Positions 24,959 through 32,445 of a stretch of 64,000 nucleotides of DNA are shown in pieces. The notes below the pieces were generated by a model, which was not told the DNA's origin, did not search any database, and saw nothing but the letters and a program-made list of their open reading frames with translations. How positions within the stretch are numbered: the stretch's first letter is position 1; each line of letters opens with the position of its first letter. Origin of the DNA: Chitinophagales bacterium (lineage in GTDB: Bacteria; Bacteroidota; Bacteroidia; Chitinophagales; Chitinophagaceae); NCBI GenBank assembly GCA_013298665.1, contig JAAFIK010000001.1, forward strand, positions 62,001 through 126,000, in the 5' to 3' direction. Made by a program: the position numbers and the translations under genes.

Positions 24959-26287
24959 TTATTTTATATTTTGAATAAATGCGGCTGCAATGTCCATTAC
25001 ATTTGTTAGTGTTGGCCCGGTTTTAATTAGTGCGTCGTGTTTTTCAAAAAAGGGGTATGCATCGAAATTACGGATGCACTTTTGCAAGTCGACGATATCA
25101 ACCATGCCGCTTTCCAGCATATTGCTGTCAATGATTGCCCCTGTGGCATCGGTTGTACCATCCGTTCCGTCAGTTCCGGCACTAAAAAGTGTTATATGCC
25201 TTTGGAGGCCATGTTGATGCTTTAGCAGTTCATCTAATGCACATAAAACAAAGTGCTGGTTTCGCCCGCCTTTGCCATATCCGGTTACTTTAAGGGTTGT
25301 TTCGCCACCCAGTAAAAAGCAGGTAGCTCTTATTATTTTACAGTTTAAGATGTGCTTTATAAAATTTCTGGCTGCTTCTTCGGTATTTCCTGTCAAGCTG
25401 CTGTTGAGAACGATTGTGTCATACCCTGAGTACCCGGCCTTTTTCTTCGCTGCATGTAATGCCAGGCGGTTACTGCCTATAATTTCTGAGTATATGTTGG
25501 TAAAGAGGATATTACCGGGCTTGGGTGTTTCCTCAGCATTACCTGATATTCCTTTCAAAATATACTCCTTTATACCAGCGCCGGTTTTTTTCCATAAATC
25601 ATACTTTAAGAGGACATTGTATGCGTCATAAAATGTAGATGGATCAGGAAGCGCAGGACCGCTGCCAATACTGCCCATATCATCTCCCGGTATATCGCTT
25701 ATAAGCAAGGAGAATATTTTTGCAGGATATGCTGCTTTAGCGAGTTGCCCACCCTTCAGCTTGCTTATATGCTTTCGGACAACATTTGTTTCCTTAATAC
25801 CGGCTCCACTGTTTATCAGTAATTCAGATAAATGCCGTATTTCGTATAACGAACAATTTTCTGGAATATCTGTGAGCAGTGCTGATGCCCCGCCACTCAA
25901 CAGTATCAGTACTATGTCGGATTTTTTAAGATTCTGTACCATCTTCAGGACTGCTTTTGCTGCCCTCACACTGTTTTCGTCAGGTATAGGGTGCCCTGCC
26001 TCAGTGGTATTGATATATTTCAATGGCAGCAAATGCCCATACTTGGTAACACAGATACCGGATGTAATCAATTTGCCCAGAATTGTTTCTGCTGCTTTGG
26101 CCATAGGTGCTGCTGCTTTGCCCACAGCGATAACAATAATGCGGGTTACTTCGGTTTTTTTGATGGTTTGTCCGCAAATATAAATATACTCCTCATCTGC
26201 GGAAAAATTTGATATGGTTAGCTGCAAAGGGTTAACCGAGTTGATAGCTGCATTTAGAACTGCTGATGTAATATGTTTATCAATCAT
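24959..26287 (-). CDS. Glycerate kinase, MOFRL type
   Basis: A kinase that phosphorylates D-glycerate. Family marks are 'VIAVGKAAAPMAKAAE' (about residue 52), 'LLSGGASALLTDIPENCSLY', 'NVVRKHISKLKGGQLA' and the C-terminal MOFRL domain with 'CFLLGGETTLKVTGYGKGGR' and 'SAGTDGTDGTTDATGAI'. This class is distinct from GarK and often gives 2-phosphoglycerate; which isomer this one makes cannot be told. I take the ATG at 26287; another in-frame start at 26311 adds eight residues. It could recover glycerate from glucosylglycerate breakdown or feed 3-phosphoglycerate supply for GpgS. Confidence 0.88.
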   Translation of the reverse strand: MIDKHITSAVLNAAINSVNPLQLTISNFSADEEYIYICGQTIKKTEVTRIIVIAVGKAAAPMAKAAETILGKLITSGICVTKYGHLLPLKYINTTEAGHPIPDENSVRAAKAVLKMVQNLKKSDIVLILLSGGASALLTDIPENCSLYEIRHLSELLINSGAGIKETNVVRKHISKLKGGQLAKAAYPAKIFSLLISDIPGDDMGSIGSGPALPDPSTFYDAYNVLLKYDLWKKTGAGIKEYILKGISGNAEETPKPGNILFTNIYSEIIGSNRLALHAAKKKAGYSGYDTIVLNSSLTGNTEEAARNFIKHILNCKIIRATCFLLGGETTLKVTGYGKGGRNQHFVLCALDELLKHQHGLQRHITLFSAGTDGTDGTTDATGAIIDSNMLESGMVDIVDLQKCIRNFDAYPFFEKHDALIKTGPTLTNVMDIAAAFIQNIK

Positions 26288-26325
26288 TATAGTAATTTTT
26301 GCCTTCACCAAGGCTATATAAATTT

Positions 26326-26344
26326 AAAAGCAGCCCAAGGCTGC
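26326..26344 (-). terminator. Probable terminator after the first DUF1508 gene
   Basis: On the minus strand a GCAGCC/GGCTGC stem (26330-26344, 3-nt loop) is followed by TTTT (26329-26326). It is short but lies 39 bp after the stop codon at 26383 and before the glycerate kinase start, so it may separate the two transcripts. Confidence 0.45.
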
Positions 26345-26382
26345 CTTATATTAAAAACCACAAGAAAACCAGCTCCCGATAA

Positions 26383-26706
26383 TTATATTTCAATAACTTC
26401 AAGCTGAGGTACAATTTGTTGAATATCATTTATCCATTTATCCCGGTTCGCCGTTGAGTAAAACATGGCGCTTTTGCATATGATTCTGCCATCCGAGCCA
26501 ATAACCAGGAAAAAGTAATCACCTTCTTCAGTCTCGTCTTTTGCTATGCCCGTGGGTGTGCGTACATTTTTCTTTACCGAATTGATAGCATCAAATATTT
26601 TCTCTTTCTCCTTATATGCTTCACTAAGCAGCAGTAAATCGCCATTTTCATCAGCAAGCCGAAAAAAATACTCATTGCTCTGGTCTGTATATATTTCAAA
26701 TATCAT
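26383..26706 (-). CDS. DUF1508 (YegP-type) protein
   Basis: A 107-residue protein with the two-stranded DUF1508 pattern: 'FEIYTDQSNEYFFRLADENG' matching the usual F-x-x-x-x-x-x-x-Y-x-F-x-L-x-x-x-N-G, then 'AINSVKKN' and 'YFFLVIGSDGRIICKSAMFY' in place of the common 'F-x-L-x-A-x-N-x-x-x-I'. The function of the family is unknown. It has a long leader (predicted start about 26862) with a 9-bp hairpin, and its own triple TTTAAT operator. A second, divergent-in-sequence DUF1508-like gene is encoded 205 bp upstream. Confidence 0.75.
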   Translation of the reverse strand: MIFEIYTDQSNEYFFRLADENGDLLLLSEAYKEKEKIFDAINSVKKNVRTPTGIAKDETEEGDYFFLVIGSDGRIICKSAMFYSTANRDKWINDIQQIVPQLEVIEI

Positions 26707-26783
26707 CTCATATTTTTTTAAATTAATAAAAAGCTTTGTCCATGAACAATTTTGCGCCCAAAAAGTGTCTTTGGTTTCAGAAT

Positions 26784-26810
26784 GAGGTGCCCCGCTTTAA
26801 AGGGCACCTC
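26784..26810 (-). repeat. 9-bp hairpin in the leader of the DUF1508 gene
   Basis: GAGGTGCCC (26784-26792) and GGGCACCTC (26802-26810) are perfect complements with a 9-nt loop. There is no T-run on either strand. It sits about 80 nt upstream of the DUF1508 start codon and inside its predicted transcript, so it may act in the RNA (stability or translation) or stop transcripts coming from upstream. Confidence 0.55.
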
Positions 26811-26865
26811 TGTGAGATAACCACTGAGAAAACTAAACTGCCCTGTGCCCAGCACCAGAACTTTC

Positions 26866-26911
26866 CAAAAATCATTCACCGGCATTAAAATTCCATTAAA
26901 ATAAAATTAAT
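26866..26911 (-). promoter_or_regulatory. Triple operator and promoter of the first DUF1508 gene
   Basis: Read on the minus strand: ATTAAT at 26911-26906, TTTAAT at 26900-26895 and 26889-26884, with 11-bp steps. GATTTTTG (26873-26866, one mismatch to TAnnTTTG) follows after 10 bp, one operator unit closer than at the UspA promoters. Confidence 0.6.
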
Positions 26912-27271
26912 TCAGGCAGCAGTGCTGTATCTGGATATGCATTTGCTATTAGTTATATTAGCATTACCTGAATGTAATTGTAAAATGGCAAGCATTCTCA
27001 TCATCAGCTCCGGCTCAGGAAAAATGCGGCTAAGGGCGATTGTTGTACCTTCAGAGGACAATACAGAAAACCAGTAACCAGTTTGATTGTATTTAAAGGC
27101 AATCTTATCAGATAGTATCATACTTTTTTGGATTTCCTTAATTTCTGCAATACAATCGTTTCTCGTAGCATGACTCCTGCCTTGTATGAGCATCGGTTTA
27201 AATCTTGTGTTAAGCACATACCTGAACTTGAATAAGCCATTCTTCGTTATATGTATTACAAACTGTGTCAT
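26912..27271 (-). CDS. DUF1508-like protein
   Basis: A 119-residue protein beginning 'MTQFVIHITKNGLFKFRYVL', followed by 'CIAEIKEIQKSMI' and 'GYWFSVLSSEGTTIALSRIF', which follows the strand-turn-helix rhythm of DUF1508 with weak consensus. Its C-terminal tail (about 25 residues) has no match. It has its own promoter region with four TTTAAT-type repeats 40 bp before the ATG and is divergent from the antiporter/two-component operon at 27398. Function unknown. Confidence 0.6.
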   Translation of the reverse strand: MTQFVIHITKNGLFKFRYVLNTRFKPMLIQGRSHATRNDCIAEIKEIQKSMILSDKIAFKYNQTGYWFSVLSSEGTTIALSRIFPEPELMMRMLAILQLHSGNANITNSKCISRYSTAA

Positions 27272-27311
27272 AGTCTGGTTGTTTATTTATACTGCAATTT
27301 CGTCCACTGGC

Positions 27312-27350
27312 ATTAAGTATAATTTAAAGAAATATTAAAATCACATTAAA
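27312..27350 (-). promoter_or_regulatory. Four-copy TTTAAT operator between a DUF1508-like gene and the antiporter/TCS operon
   Basis: On the minus strand: TTTAAT at 27350-27345 and 27339-27334, TTTAAA at 27328-27323, CTTAAT at 27317-27312, all in 11-bp steps. It points to the minus-strand gene (ATG 27271) but lies only 36 bp from the -7 box of the divergent antiporter-RR-HK operon, so it could control both, including autoregulation of the two-component system. Confidence 0.62.
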
Positions 27351-27385
27351 ACAAAGTAATCTGTGAGTACTACATGGAATTTCAG

Positions 27386-27393
27386 TATTTTTG
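27386..27393 (+). promoter_or_regulatory. -7 box of the antiporter/two-component operon, leaderless spacing
   Basis: TATTTTTG is an exact TAnnTTTG match and ends five bases before the ATG at 27398. By the spacing seen at rnpB, transcription should start on or next to the A of the ATG. Confidence 0.6.
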
Positions 27394-27397
27394 ATTC

Positions 27398-28621
27398 ATG
27401 ACAGAACTGAATTCTTATGCGTTTATTGTGGTAATTTGTTTGCTTATCATAACTTCTTATCTGTACAATATAGTATCCCGAAAAACCGGGATACCCTCAG
27501 TATTGCTTTTGTTATTATCGGGTATTGGTGTAAGGGAATTACTTGTGTACAAAAATGCAGCCTTTGCGATTCCGCAACAGGTTGTGGAAATGTTTGGAAT
27601 TGTTGGACTAATTATGATTATGCTTGAAGCTGGGCTGGATTTAAATGTAAGCAGAAAAAAACTGAAACTTATACGAAATGCTTTTTTATCGGCACTCTTT
27701 ATCCTGTTACTTTCTGTTTTAGCCTGCTCAGGATTATTATTCTGGTATCTTAAAGAAGATTACCTGCGATGTGTTATTTATTCCATACCACTTTCGGTAG
27801 TAAGCAGTGCTATTGTGATACCAAGTATCTCACATCTTAATCAGATGAAACAGGAATTCCTTATATATGAAACATCATTTTCTGATATAATTGGAATTTT
27901 GGTTTTTAACTATATGATTGCAGGCAACCTGATAAGTGGGACTAATATTGCTTGGTTTTTTGGTTCTATTATATTTACAGTTATTATCAGCTTGCTTTTG
28001 TCCTTTTTTATGTTACTAATGCTAACTCGTATAACAACAAAAGTGCGTTTTTTCCTGGTACTGGCAGTACTTATTTTTTTATATGCAGGTGGTAAATTGT
28101 TACACCTCCCTGCCTTGTTTATTATACTCCTGTTCGGTTTGGTTATCAGCAACTGGCAATTGCCCCTTTTTCGCAAGCTTAATAAGTGGATTTCATATAA
28201 CCAGGTAAGCCAGGTAAGCCATCTGATGCATTCCCTGACTGCCGAATGTAGTTTTCTTATCCGCACATTTTTTTTCTTTATTTTCGGGCTTACCATAGAT
28301 GTAAGACTTTTGCTGGATATTGAAGTTGCCCTTACTGGTGCTTCAATCGTACTGCTGCTGCTTGGAATAAGGTATGTGTACCTGAGATTTTTTTTACGGT
28401 CGCATATATTCCCTGAACTATTTTATATGCCAAGGGGCCTTATAACTGTTCTTCTATTTTACAGCATCCCTGAAATCTATAAGTTGACAAAATTCAATGA
28501 AGGCGTTTTATTTTTTGTAATATTGGTAACCAGTATTATTATGCTGTATGGTTCGGTTTTCTGGAAAAAAGCAAAGGTGCAAACCATTAACGATGAAATG
28601 CCATTAATGGATGAAAATTAA
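27398..28621 (+). CDS. Cation:proton antiporter, CPA2/KefB-like membrane domain
   Basis: A 407-residue antiporter with about 12 spans and no C-terminal TrkA-N domain. The early 'VLLLLLSGIGVRELL' and 'MFGIVGLIMIMLEAGLDLN' blocks match the CPA2 inverted-repeat fold, and 'YETSFSDIIGILVFNYMI' (about residues 153-170) holds an Asp at the ion-binding helix. Exchange of K+ or Na+ for H+ is likely; which ion is open. It is the first gene of an operon with an OmpR-type regulator (6-bp gap) and kinase (4-bp gap), so sensing and transport are linked. The mRNA is predicted leaderless. Confidence 0.82.
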   Translation: MTELNSYAFIVVICLLIITSYLYNIVSRKTGIPSVLLLLLSGIGVRELLVYKNAAFAIPQQVVEMFGIVGLIMIMLEAGLDLNVSRKKLKLIRNAFLSALFILLLSVLACSGLLFWYLKEDYLRCVIYSIPLSVVSSAIVIPSISHLNQMKQEFLIYETSFSDIIGILVFNYMIAGNLISGTNIAWFFGSIIFTVIISLLLSFFMLLMLTRITTKVRFFLVLAVLIFLYAGGKLLHLPALFIILLFGLVISNWQLPLFRKLNKWISYNQVSQVSHLMHSLTAECSFLIRTFFFFIFGLTIDVRLLLDIEVALTGASIVLLLLGIRYVYLRFFLRSHIFPELFYMPRGLITVLLFYSIPEIYKLTKFNEGVLFFVILVTSIIMLYGSVFWKKAKVQTINDEMPLMDEN

Positions 28622-28627
28622 GTAAGT

Positions 28628-29317
28628 ATGGAAGAAATAAAAGTATTGCTTATTGAAGATGAAAAGAAAATAGCTGATAGTATTTCAAAAGGGTTGAGGG
28701 AGCTGGATTACCATGTAGAAACGGCTTATGATGGTAAAATAGGTATGCGCCTTTTTGAGAATGGCAGTTTTAATATTGTTATTTCAGATATTAACCTGCC
28801 GGGCATGAATGGCTACGACTTGTGCAAGAACATACGTAGCCGAAACCAGCATGTACCTATCATTATGCTTACAGCCTTGAACTCTACCAACGATAAAATT
28901 GAGGGGTTTGATGCAGGAGCAGATGATTATATGGTAAAGCCATTTGAATTTAAAGAATTGGTTGTACGTATAAGGGCACTGTTGAAACGGACTATGAACC
29001 AGCAATTGCCCACCGGGAATGTGTTAAAAGTAGCCGATTTAGAGTTGAACGTGGACAGTATGGAAGTTACCCGTGCAGGCGAACCTATCAGTCTTACTGC
29101 CAAGGAATTCCAACTGCTTGAATATTTTATGCGCAACCGCAACCGGGTACTTTCAAGGGCAGATATTGCTGAAAAGGTTTGGGACTTTGATTTTGATACA
29201 AAAACGAATGTGATTGATGTATATGTCAATTTTCTCAGGAAAAAGTTAGAAAAAGATTTTGACGGAAGACTCATACATACACAGGTAGGTATGGGTTATA
29301 TTATGAAGGAAAAGTAG
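28628..29317 (+). CDS. OmpR/PhoB-family response regulator, probable master regulator of the element
   Basis: A 229-residue regulator. Receiver domain 1-120 with acidic 'IEDEKK', phospho-acceptor D54 in 'ISDINLPG' and Lys 104 in 'YMVKPFEF'; winged-helix domain about 132-229 with 'LTAKEFQLLEYFMRNRNRVL', 'VIDVYVNFLRKKL' and the wing 'HTQVGMGYIM'. Regulators of this class bind head-to-tail to direct repeats with an 11-bp step, which is exactly the spacing of the TTTAAT repeats at six promoters in this element. The link is inferred. Partner kinase follows after 4 bp. Confidence 0.93.
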   Translation: MEEIKVLLIEDEKKIADSISKGLRELDYHVETAYDGKIGMRLFENGSFNIVISDINLPGMNGYDLCKNIRSRNQHVPIIMLTALNSTNDKIEGFDAGADDYMVKPFEFKELVVRIRALLKRTMNQQLPTGNVLKVADLELNVDSMEVTRAGEPISLTAKEFQLLEYFMRNRNRVLSRADIAEKVWDFDFDTKTNVIDVYVNFLRKKLEKDFDGRLIHTQVGMGYIMKEK

Positions 29318-29321
29318 AGAT

Positions 29322-30704
29322 ATGAGTATAAAATTGAAGATTACATTTTTATTTACCCTGCTGGTAATGCTCATTTGCTTTGTTGTCAGCCTTGCTGTTT
29401 ATTATTTCAGCGCTGCGGAAAGGGAGGCAACCTTTAAAAAAAGGCTGAAAAACAGGGCCCTCAGCACAGCAAAAGTTTATGCTGATATTCCCGATGGCAA
29501 TTTTGCAGCACTGAAGAATATGGATACATCTTCAGTAGCATCATTGTACAATAAAAGTATATCTATAATTGGTTACCTGAACGAGAACCTGTATATGTAT
29601 TCTGACAGGTCAGGGGAATTATTGTACCTTACTCAAAAAACAATAGAAAGGACAAAAATTGAGGATGAATACTATTTTATATACAAAAAAAAACAGGCTT
29701 TAGCATTGCATTACCTGGATAACAATCATAATTTTATTGTAGCTGTAGCAGCGGCAGATATTGACGGCAGCGAGTATCTTCAAGAATTAAAGAAAATATT
29801 GTTACTGGTTTTTTTTCTCTCTGTTTTGTTTTCATTTTTTTCAGGTATTTTGTTTGCAAAGCACCTTTTGCGACCGCTTGGAAAGATAAATGCCGAAATA
29901 AGCCTTATTACTTCTACCAGTTTATCCCAACGTATAAGCGCAGGGAAGAGAAACGATGAACTTTTCCAGGTGGTGCAAAATTTCAATCAACTGTTAGACA
30001 GGCTGCAAGAATCTTTTACTGTACAAAGGCGCTTTATATCCAATGCCTCTCATGAACTTTCCACACCGCTTACATCCATTTCCAGCCAGCTTGAAGTGGC
30101 CATGCAAAAAAGCAGGACAGGGCAGGAGTACCGGGAAGTGCTCCAAAGTGTGTATGATGATGTTAAAGACCTGCAGCAATTAACGAGGAGTCTGCTTGAT
30201 ATTGCAAAAACCGGTTCGCAGGGCAGCATTGATTTAAGTGAAGTACGTATTGATGAAGTGCTGCTGAAAGTTGCAGCCGATGTACAAAAATTGCAAAGTA
30301 GTTATCGTGTTGCAATTAATTTTGAAATTTTGCCAGACGATGCACAAATGCTGACTGTTTATGGCAACAGCAACCTTTTGTATATGGCGCTAAAGAATAT
30401 AATAGAAAACGGTTGTAAATACTCTGACAATCATCATTCGCTGGTTCAGACCTCTTTTAATAAATCGCACATATATATATCAGTATCAAGCAAAGGCGAT
30501 GTTATTGCCGAAGCAGATATTCAGAATATTTTCCACCCTTTTTTTCGTACAGAGTCTGCTTCTTCAAGACCTGGTTTTGGCCTGGGACTAACACTTGCAA
30601 AGCGAATTCTTGGGTTGCATAAGGCAACGGTTACTGTAAGCAGTAATCCCGTAAACGGGACTGTTTTTTTAGTAGAATTGCCGAATATTACAAGGGCTAC
30701 TTAG
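29322..30704 (+). CDS. Sensor histidine kinase, HAMP-HisKA type
   Basis: A 460-residue inner-membrane kinase. First span about 6-30, an extracytoplasmic domain of about 125 residues with no recognised sensor fold, second span about 156-178, HAMP, HisKA with phospho-acceptor His in 'SNASHELSTPLTS' and an ATPase domain with N-box 'NIIENGCKYSDN' and G-box 'GFGLGLTLAKRI'. The DxG F-box region is weak ('SKGDVIAEADI'). Partner is the OmpR-type regulator just upstream. The neighbouring antiporter and the cargo suggest that pH, Na+ or osmotic stress is the signal. Confidence 0.92.
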   Translation: MSIKLKITFLFTLLVMLICFVVSLAVYYFSAAEREATFKKRLKNRALSTAKVYADIPDGNFAALKNMDTSSVASLYNKSISIIGYLNENLYMYSDRSGELLYLTQKTIERTKIEDEYYFIYKKKQALALHYLDNNHNFIVAVAAADIDGSEYLQELKKILLLVFFLSVLFSFFSGILFAKHLLRPLGKINAEISLITSTSLSQRISAGKRNDELFQVVQNFNQLLDRLQESFTVQRRFISNASHELSTPLTSISSQLEVAMQKSRTGQEYREVLQSVYDDVKDLQQLTRSLLDIAKTGSQGSIDLSEVRIDEVLLKVAADVQKLQSSYRVAINFEILPDDAQMLTVYGNSNLLYMALKNIIENGCKYSDNHHSLVQTSFNKSHIYISVSSKGDVIAEADIQNIFHPFFRTESASSRPGFGLGLTLAKRILGLHKATVTVSSNPVNGTVFLVELPNITRAT

Positions 30705-30707
30705 TAT

Positions 30708-30753
30708 TTTAACACTGTTTTAATTCTCCTTTAATCTTGCTGCTTCATCTTAG
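30708..30753 (+). promoter_or_regulatory. Triple operator and promoter of the small-protein/GpgS operon
   Basis: TTTAAC at 30708, TTTAAT at 30719 and 30730, in exact 11-bp steps. The first copy lies just after the kinase stop codon. CATCTTAG (30746-30753) after a 10-bp gap is a weak -7 candidate. ATG of the small protein at 30768. Confidence 0.62.
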
Positions 30754-30767
30754 TGGAAATATTTTCT

Positions 30768-30998
30768 ATGCTCAAAACTTTCTTCCCTTCGGTGATGATT
30801 GTATTACTGATTACGGCAAGCAGTGCCCTCTTTATTACCGTAAGGCATAATAAGCAGTTGAAGCGTGAAAAGGAAGTGCTGCTTCTCAAGAACGATTCAC
30901 TTCACATAGAACAAATACAAATCAGGAAAGAATTAACAACGGTAAAAAAATACCTTGACAGCACGCTTTCAGTCAAGTCAAAATATTCCTTTAAATAA
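30768..30998 (+). CDS. Small single-span membrane protein with coiled coil
   Basis: A 76-residue protein from the ATG at 30768 (an in-frame GTG at 30753 would add five). One membrane span ('SVMIVLLITASSALFITV', about 8-25) is followed by a charged coiled coil ('QLKREKEVLLLKNDSLHIEQ'). No family recognised. It ends 8 bp before gpgS and shares its promoter, which carries the triple operator. Placement suggests a membrane anchor or regulator for the GpgS fusion or the neighbouring kinase; this is a guess. Confidence 0.6.
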   Translation: MLKTFFPSVMIVLLITASSALFITVRHNKQLKREKEVLLLKNDSLHIEQIQIRKELTTVKKYLDSTLSVKSKYSFK

Positions 30999-31006
30999 TA
31001 CATTTT

Positions 31007-32431
31007 ATGATTACAGTTATTATACCCGCTTTAAATGAACAGGACACAATTGCTAAAGTTGTTGAGCATTGTGCTGCCGAGAAGGATGTAACAGAGATTA
31101 TAGTGGTAGATGACCAAAGCACTGACAGTACGAGGATGGTTGCTGAAGGTGCCGGGGCTAAAGTGATTATAAGCGCTAAGCGGGGCAAAGGCATTTCTAT
31201 GAAAGAAGGTATTGCTGCTGCCACTAACCAGGTATTGGTATTTCTTGATGCTGATATACATCCATACCCGACAGAAACGGTAAGGAAATTAACAGCACCT
31301 ATACTCAATAATGAATGTGATTTTGTAAAGGGTGCCTTTGCAAGAAATGCAGGACGGGTTACAGAACTGGTAGCTAAACCCCTGCTTAAAATATTCTATC
31401 CTGAGTTGTCTGATTTTCAGCAACCGTTGAGTGGGATGATTGCTGGAAAAAAAGCATTTTTCAGTAAGATAGATTTTTTTCAGGATTATGGTGTTGATGT
31501 TGGCATTTTGATAGACATGTTCCTTATGCAGGCGAGGGTAAAAGAAGTTAATATAGGGTACATCGAAAATAAAAGTAAACCCTGGCAGATGCTGGGCAAA
31601 ATGAGCAGCGAGGTTTCAAGGGCTATTATACGGCGTGCTACAATGCGAAACGGTAATTCTGTTGGTTTGGATGAACTGGGTACTGTAAATATTATTACAA
31701 GTGAGATGGAACATGTAATGAAAGAAGAGATGGACACTTTGAATAAAATGGTAGTATTTGATATGGACAATACACTGCTTCTGGGGAGATTTATTGATAC
31801 CTGCGCTCAGAAATTCAATTTTGCTGATAAGCTTAAAGACCTTCGTAAAACCGAAAGAAATCCTGCTGTACTTACTAAACGTATTGCTATGCTTATTCGT
31901 GGCCTGTCGCAAGGGGATTTACTCGAAACGGCGGCTAGCATACCAATCGTAGCAGATGCAGAAATGGTGGTAGGGATATTGCAACAAAATGGCGTAAAAG
32001 TAGGTATTATCAGTGATAGCTATCAAATAGTGGTGGAGTATATAAAAAATCAGTTGGGTGCAGATTTCGCTTTTGCCAACAGGCTAGAATTTTTTGAAGG
32101 AAAAGCCACGGGTGAAGTAATTATTCCTGCTATGTTTTATAATAATATTGAAAGCAAATGCGGCCACGCTATATGCAAAACAAATGTGTTGCAGCAAATG
32201 GCAAGGAAGTACAATGTAGCGATGACAAACTGCGTAGCCATTGGAGACAGTGAGAACGATCTTTGCATGATTGAACAGGCAGGACTAGGCATCGCCTTTT
32301 GTACAGATAATGAAAAATTAAAGAAAAGTGCCGACAAGGTTATTGATAAACCCTCATTTACGGGACTATTAAATATGGTAAATATAAACGGGCTTCGCAT
32401 ACAAAAGATTACTGAAAATATACTGACCTGA
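31007..32431 (+). CDS. gpgS: Glucosyl-3-phosphoglycerate synthase fused to a HAD-IB phosphatase
   Basis: A 474-residue bifunctional protein. Residues 1-235 are a GT-A glycosyltransferase with 'VIIPALNEQDTI', 'IIVVDDQSTDST', the DxD motif at D81-D83 and the GT81/GpgS-like block 'QPLSGMIAGKKAFF' with 'YGVDVGILIDMFL'. GpgS joins glucose from a nucleotide sugar to 3-phosphoglycerate. Residues 248-474 are a HAD phosphatase: nucleophile motif 'FDMDNTLLLG' (D252, D254, T256), 'IISDSY' and 'AIGDSENDLCMI'. It would remove the phosphate, giving glucosylglycerate, a compatible solute. The two steps are usually separate proteins (GpgS and GpgP). Mannosyl-3-phosphoglycerate synthase is the main alternative. 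Confidence 0.8.
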   Translation: MITVIIPALNEQDTIAKVVEHCAAEKDVTEIIVVDDQSTDSTRMVAEGAGAKVIISAKRGKGISMKEGIAAATNQVLVFLDADIHPYPTETVRKLTAPILNNECDFVKGAFARNAGRVTELVAKPLLKIFYPELSDFQQPLSGMIAGKKAFFSKIDFFQDYGVDVGILIDMFLMQARVKEVNIGYIENKSKPWQMLGKMSSEVSRAIIRRATMRNGNSVGLDELGTVNIITSEMEHVMKEEMDTLNKMVVFDMDNTLLLGRFIDTCAQKFNFADKLKDLRKTERNPAVLTKRIAMLIRGLSQGDLLETAASIPIVADAEMVVGILQQNGVKVGIISDSYQIVVEYIKNQLGADFAFANRLEFFEGKATGEVIIPAMFYNNIESKCGHAICKTNVLQQMARKYNVAMTNCVAIGDSENDLCMIEQAGLGIAFCTDNEKLKKSADKVIDKPSFTGLLNMVNINGLRIQKITENILT

Positions 32432-32445
32432 TTTATACTCTAAGT

